Shown here: positions 62,781 through 64,000 of the stretch, piece after piece | Layout: each line of letters begins with the position of its first letter | Position numbering within the stretch: the stretch's first letter is position 1 | Origin: Sphingobacterium sp. LZ7M1 | GTDB taxonomy: Bacteria > Bacteroidota > Bacteroidia > Sphingobacteriales > Sphingobacteriaceae | Assembly: GCF_024296865.1 (NCBI RefSeq) | Contig: NZ_CP101134.1 | Span: 992,001 to 1,056,000, forward strand | Direction of reading: 5' to 3' | DNA: 64,000 nucleotides | Translations under genes and position numbers: made by a program | Notes under the pieces: generated by a model | Seen by the model: the letters and a program-made list of their open reading frames with translations, nothing else | Database searches by the model: none | What the model was told of the DNA's origin: nothing

Positions 62781-63707
62781 ATGAAACGTTCCGAAATGTC
62801 CAATCGCAGGGAATTCTTTAAGAAAGTAGGTTTGTTGTCAGCAATGCCATTATTGGCGAAGCTGGATTTACAGGCTGCTGTTGCTCCTGTACTGGGTGGT
62901 CAGATTAAGGTGCTGACTTGCAATATCCGGGTTGATCTAGAGGAAGATGCCGCAAAGGGCTTAGGCTGGAAAGATCGCCGAGGTGCCTGTTTGGCAATCA
63001 TTAAAAAGGAGAAAGCAGATTTAATAGGTTTTCAAGAGGTTTTGAAAGGTCAGTTTTTGGATCTCAAGGAAAACCTGAAAGATTACTTTGCTTTTGGATT
63101 TGATGGCCCTGAAATGGATCAGTTTAAGGAAGGTTATCATGGCATTGCCAAGAACCCTATATTGTTTTCCAAAAAGAGATTTGAGTTGTTGACAGCCAAT
63201 ACCTATTGGCTGTCGGAAACCCCCTTAAAGGCAGGAAGCCTTTCCTGGGGTTCAGCAAGAGCGAGGAACGCAGTGTTTGTAAGGTTGCTGGATAAAATAA
63301 CTAATAAGGAAATCCGTTTAACAAACCTGCACTTGGACCATGTCAGTAATGAAGCCAAGGAAGGACAGATCAAGGTGGTGCTAGATGAGGCTGCGCAATA
63401 TCAAACTGACTTTCCGCAGATCTTGACCGGGGACTTTAATGTGGGGATGGATTCTAAGGTTTATCAGGATGTTATTGATGCGGGATGGAAAGATTCTTAT
63501 GTGCAGGTCCGAGGAAATGTAGTTCCTGAGGGTACTACCCATGGATTTAAGGGAAATGACCCGAACAGGAAGAAATCCAAGAAAATTGACTTTATCTTCC
63601 TGAACGGACCTTTGAAGGCCGTTGACACAAACATCATCAAGGATAGCTATAAAGGCGTTCTGCCAAGCGATCATTATTTTGTGAGTGCCGTATTGGCGTA
63701 TCAATAA
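62781..63707 (+). CDS. Exported endonuclease/exonuclease/phosphatase-family protein
   Basis: This 308-residue protein has a twin-arginine-like leader (SNRREFFKKVGLLSAMPLLA). The EEP fold has LTCNIRVDLEED, IGFQEVLKGQFLDLKE, LTNLHLDHVSNEAKE, LTGDFNVG and the terminal KIDFIF with LPSDHYFVSAVL. The catalytic His, Asp and Asn residues are in place. EEP enzymes cut phosphodiesters or phosphomonoesters, so with the metallophosphoesterase across the cluster a phosphorylated substrate is plausible. Confidence 0.88.
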   Translation: MKRSEMSNRREFFKKVGLLSAMPLLAKLDLQAAVAPVLGGQIKVLTCNIRVDLEEDAAKGLGWKDRRGACLAIIKKEKADLIGFQEVLKGQFLDLKENLKDYFAFGFDGPEMDQFKEGYHGIAKNPILFSKKRFELLTANTYWLSETPLKAGSLSWGSARARNAVFVRLLDKITNKEIRLTNLHLDHVSNEAKEGQIKVVLDEAAQYQTDFPQILTGDFNVGMDSKVYQDVIDAGWKDSYVQVRGNVVPEGTTHGFKGNDPNRKKSKKIDFIFLNGPLKAVDTNIIKDSYKGVLPSDHYFVSAVLAYQ

Positions 63708-63723
63708 AGGAACGATTCAAATA

Positions 63724-63766
63724 AACAGTTAAAAAAAGAACAGTTTTTGGTACTGTTCTTTTTTTA
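63724..63766 (+). terminator. Terminator of the MFS/oxidoreductase operon
   Basis: AAAAAGAACAGT and ACTGTTCTTTTT arms around TTTTGGT, followed by T residues. Confidence 0.9.
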
Positions 63767-63851
63767 GAGCGATTGGGTTTAATTATGTTATATTTTGTTT
63801 ATTTTTATTTTACTTAAACACATATTTCAATTAAAACCTTAACTAAATTTA

Positions 63852-64000
63852 ATGGCACAGCAAAGCACAATGGATAGGCTAGGTATACCTAGTCATTTAA
63901 AATGGGGCTACCTTGGTATTCTTATCTTCATGATGGGTGATGGGGTAGAGCAGGGATGGCTCAGTCCTTACCTTGTCAGTCATGGCATGAGTATGGAGCA
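63852..64000 (+). CDS. MFS transporter, 3' end outside window
   Basis: The frame is open from the ATG at 63852 to the window edge (49 residues). It reads LGIPSHLKWGYLGILIFMMG, then DGVEQGWLSPYLVSHGMSM, a start typical of the RbtT/DalT/CsbX polyol transporter group. Too little is visible to fix the substrate. A polyol carrier would fit the DeoR regulator and oxidoreductase nearby. Confidence 0.7.
   Translation, partial: MAQQSTMDRLGIPSHLKWGYLGILIFMMGDGVEQGWLSPYLVSHGMSME

Overview
The window is chromosomal DNA from a member of the Bacteroidota, most probably the Sphingobacteriaceae (Sphingobacterium/Pedobacter-like). Evidence: SusC/SusD pair, several TonB-dependent receptors with a carboxypeptidase-regulatory-like N-terminal domain, fimbrillin-like lipoproteins, DUF4286/DUF983/DUF6600-type proteins, and promoters with the Bacteroidota -7 element TAnnTTTG. 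I found no rRNA, tRNA or CRISPR array.

Layout. 0-4.6 kb: end of a DUF6600-like gene, an MlaE-MlaF-MlaD lipid transport operon, an RluA pseudouridine synthase and two small membrane proteins. 4.6-9.9 kb: DUF4286 protein, an S9-peptidase-like lipoprotein that has lost its catalytic Ser and His, a two-component system and greA. 9.9-11.5 kb: AT-rich accessory insert between direct repeats, holding a frameshifted lipoprotein gene and an unknown gene. 11.8-18.8 kb: HIT protein, DedA, tandem cytoplasmic and exported pyrophosphatases, a CBS/CorC transporter-like protein, rsmE, and a His-rich MacB-type ABC operon. 18.9-23.5 kb: a TonB receptor plus beta-helix lipoprotein operon, then a 46-bp minisatellite. 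23.5-34 kb: mostly housekeeping genes (nucleoside-type MFS, bifunctional nuclease, etfBA, NlpE-like lipoprotein, cysteine desulfurase, lnt, rsmI, thioesterase). 34.3-38.2 kb: TonB receptor plus beta-propeller phytase. 38.3-42.6 kb: two tandem units, each a small conserved protein followed by a fimbrillin/FISUMP-type lipoprotein, with a remnant of a third. 42.8-48.7 kb: DUF819 transporter, two Gfo/Idh/MocA oxidoreductases, a sulfatase and queE. 49-52.4 kb: thrS-infC-rpmI-rplT. 52.9-64 kb: metallophosphoesterase, SusD, SusC, DeoR regulator, MFS transporter, FAD oxidoreductase, exo/endonuclease/phosphatase-family protein, and the start of another MFS transporter.

The most interesting signal is regulatory. 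The three TonB-receptor operons (18.9 kb, 34.3 kb and the SusC operon at 58.9 kb) carry arrays of TTAACA-like hexamers with exact 11-bp spacing. In all three the last hexamer begins exactly 15 nt before the -7 element, and none has a recognisable -33 box. This is the geometry of a PhoB/PhoP-type activator site. Two of the three operons encode phosphate-releasing enzymes (phytase, metallophosphoesterase). I infer that the window holds three parts of one phosphate-starvation regulon for outer-membrane phosphorus scavenging, including the uncharacterised receptor and beta-helix lipoprotein. The second candidate system is the duplicated small protein/FISUMP lipoprotein unit at 38-42.6 kb.
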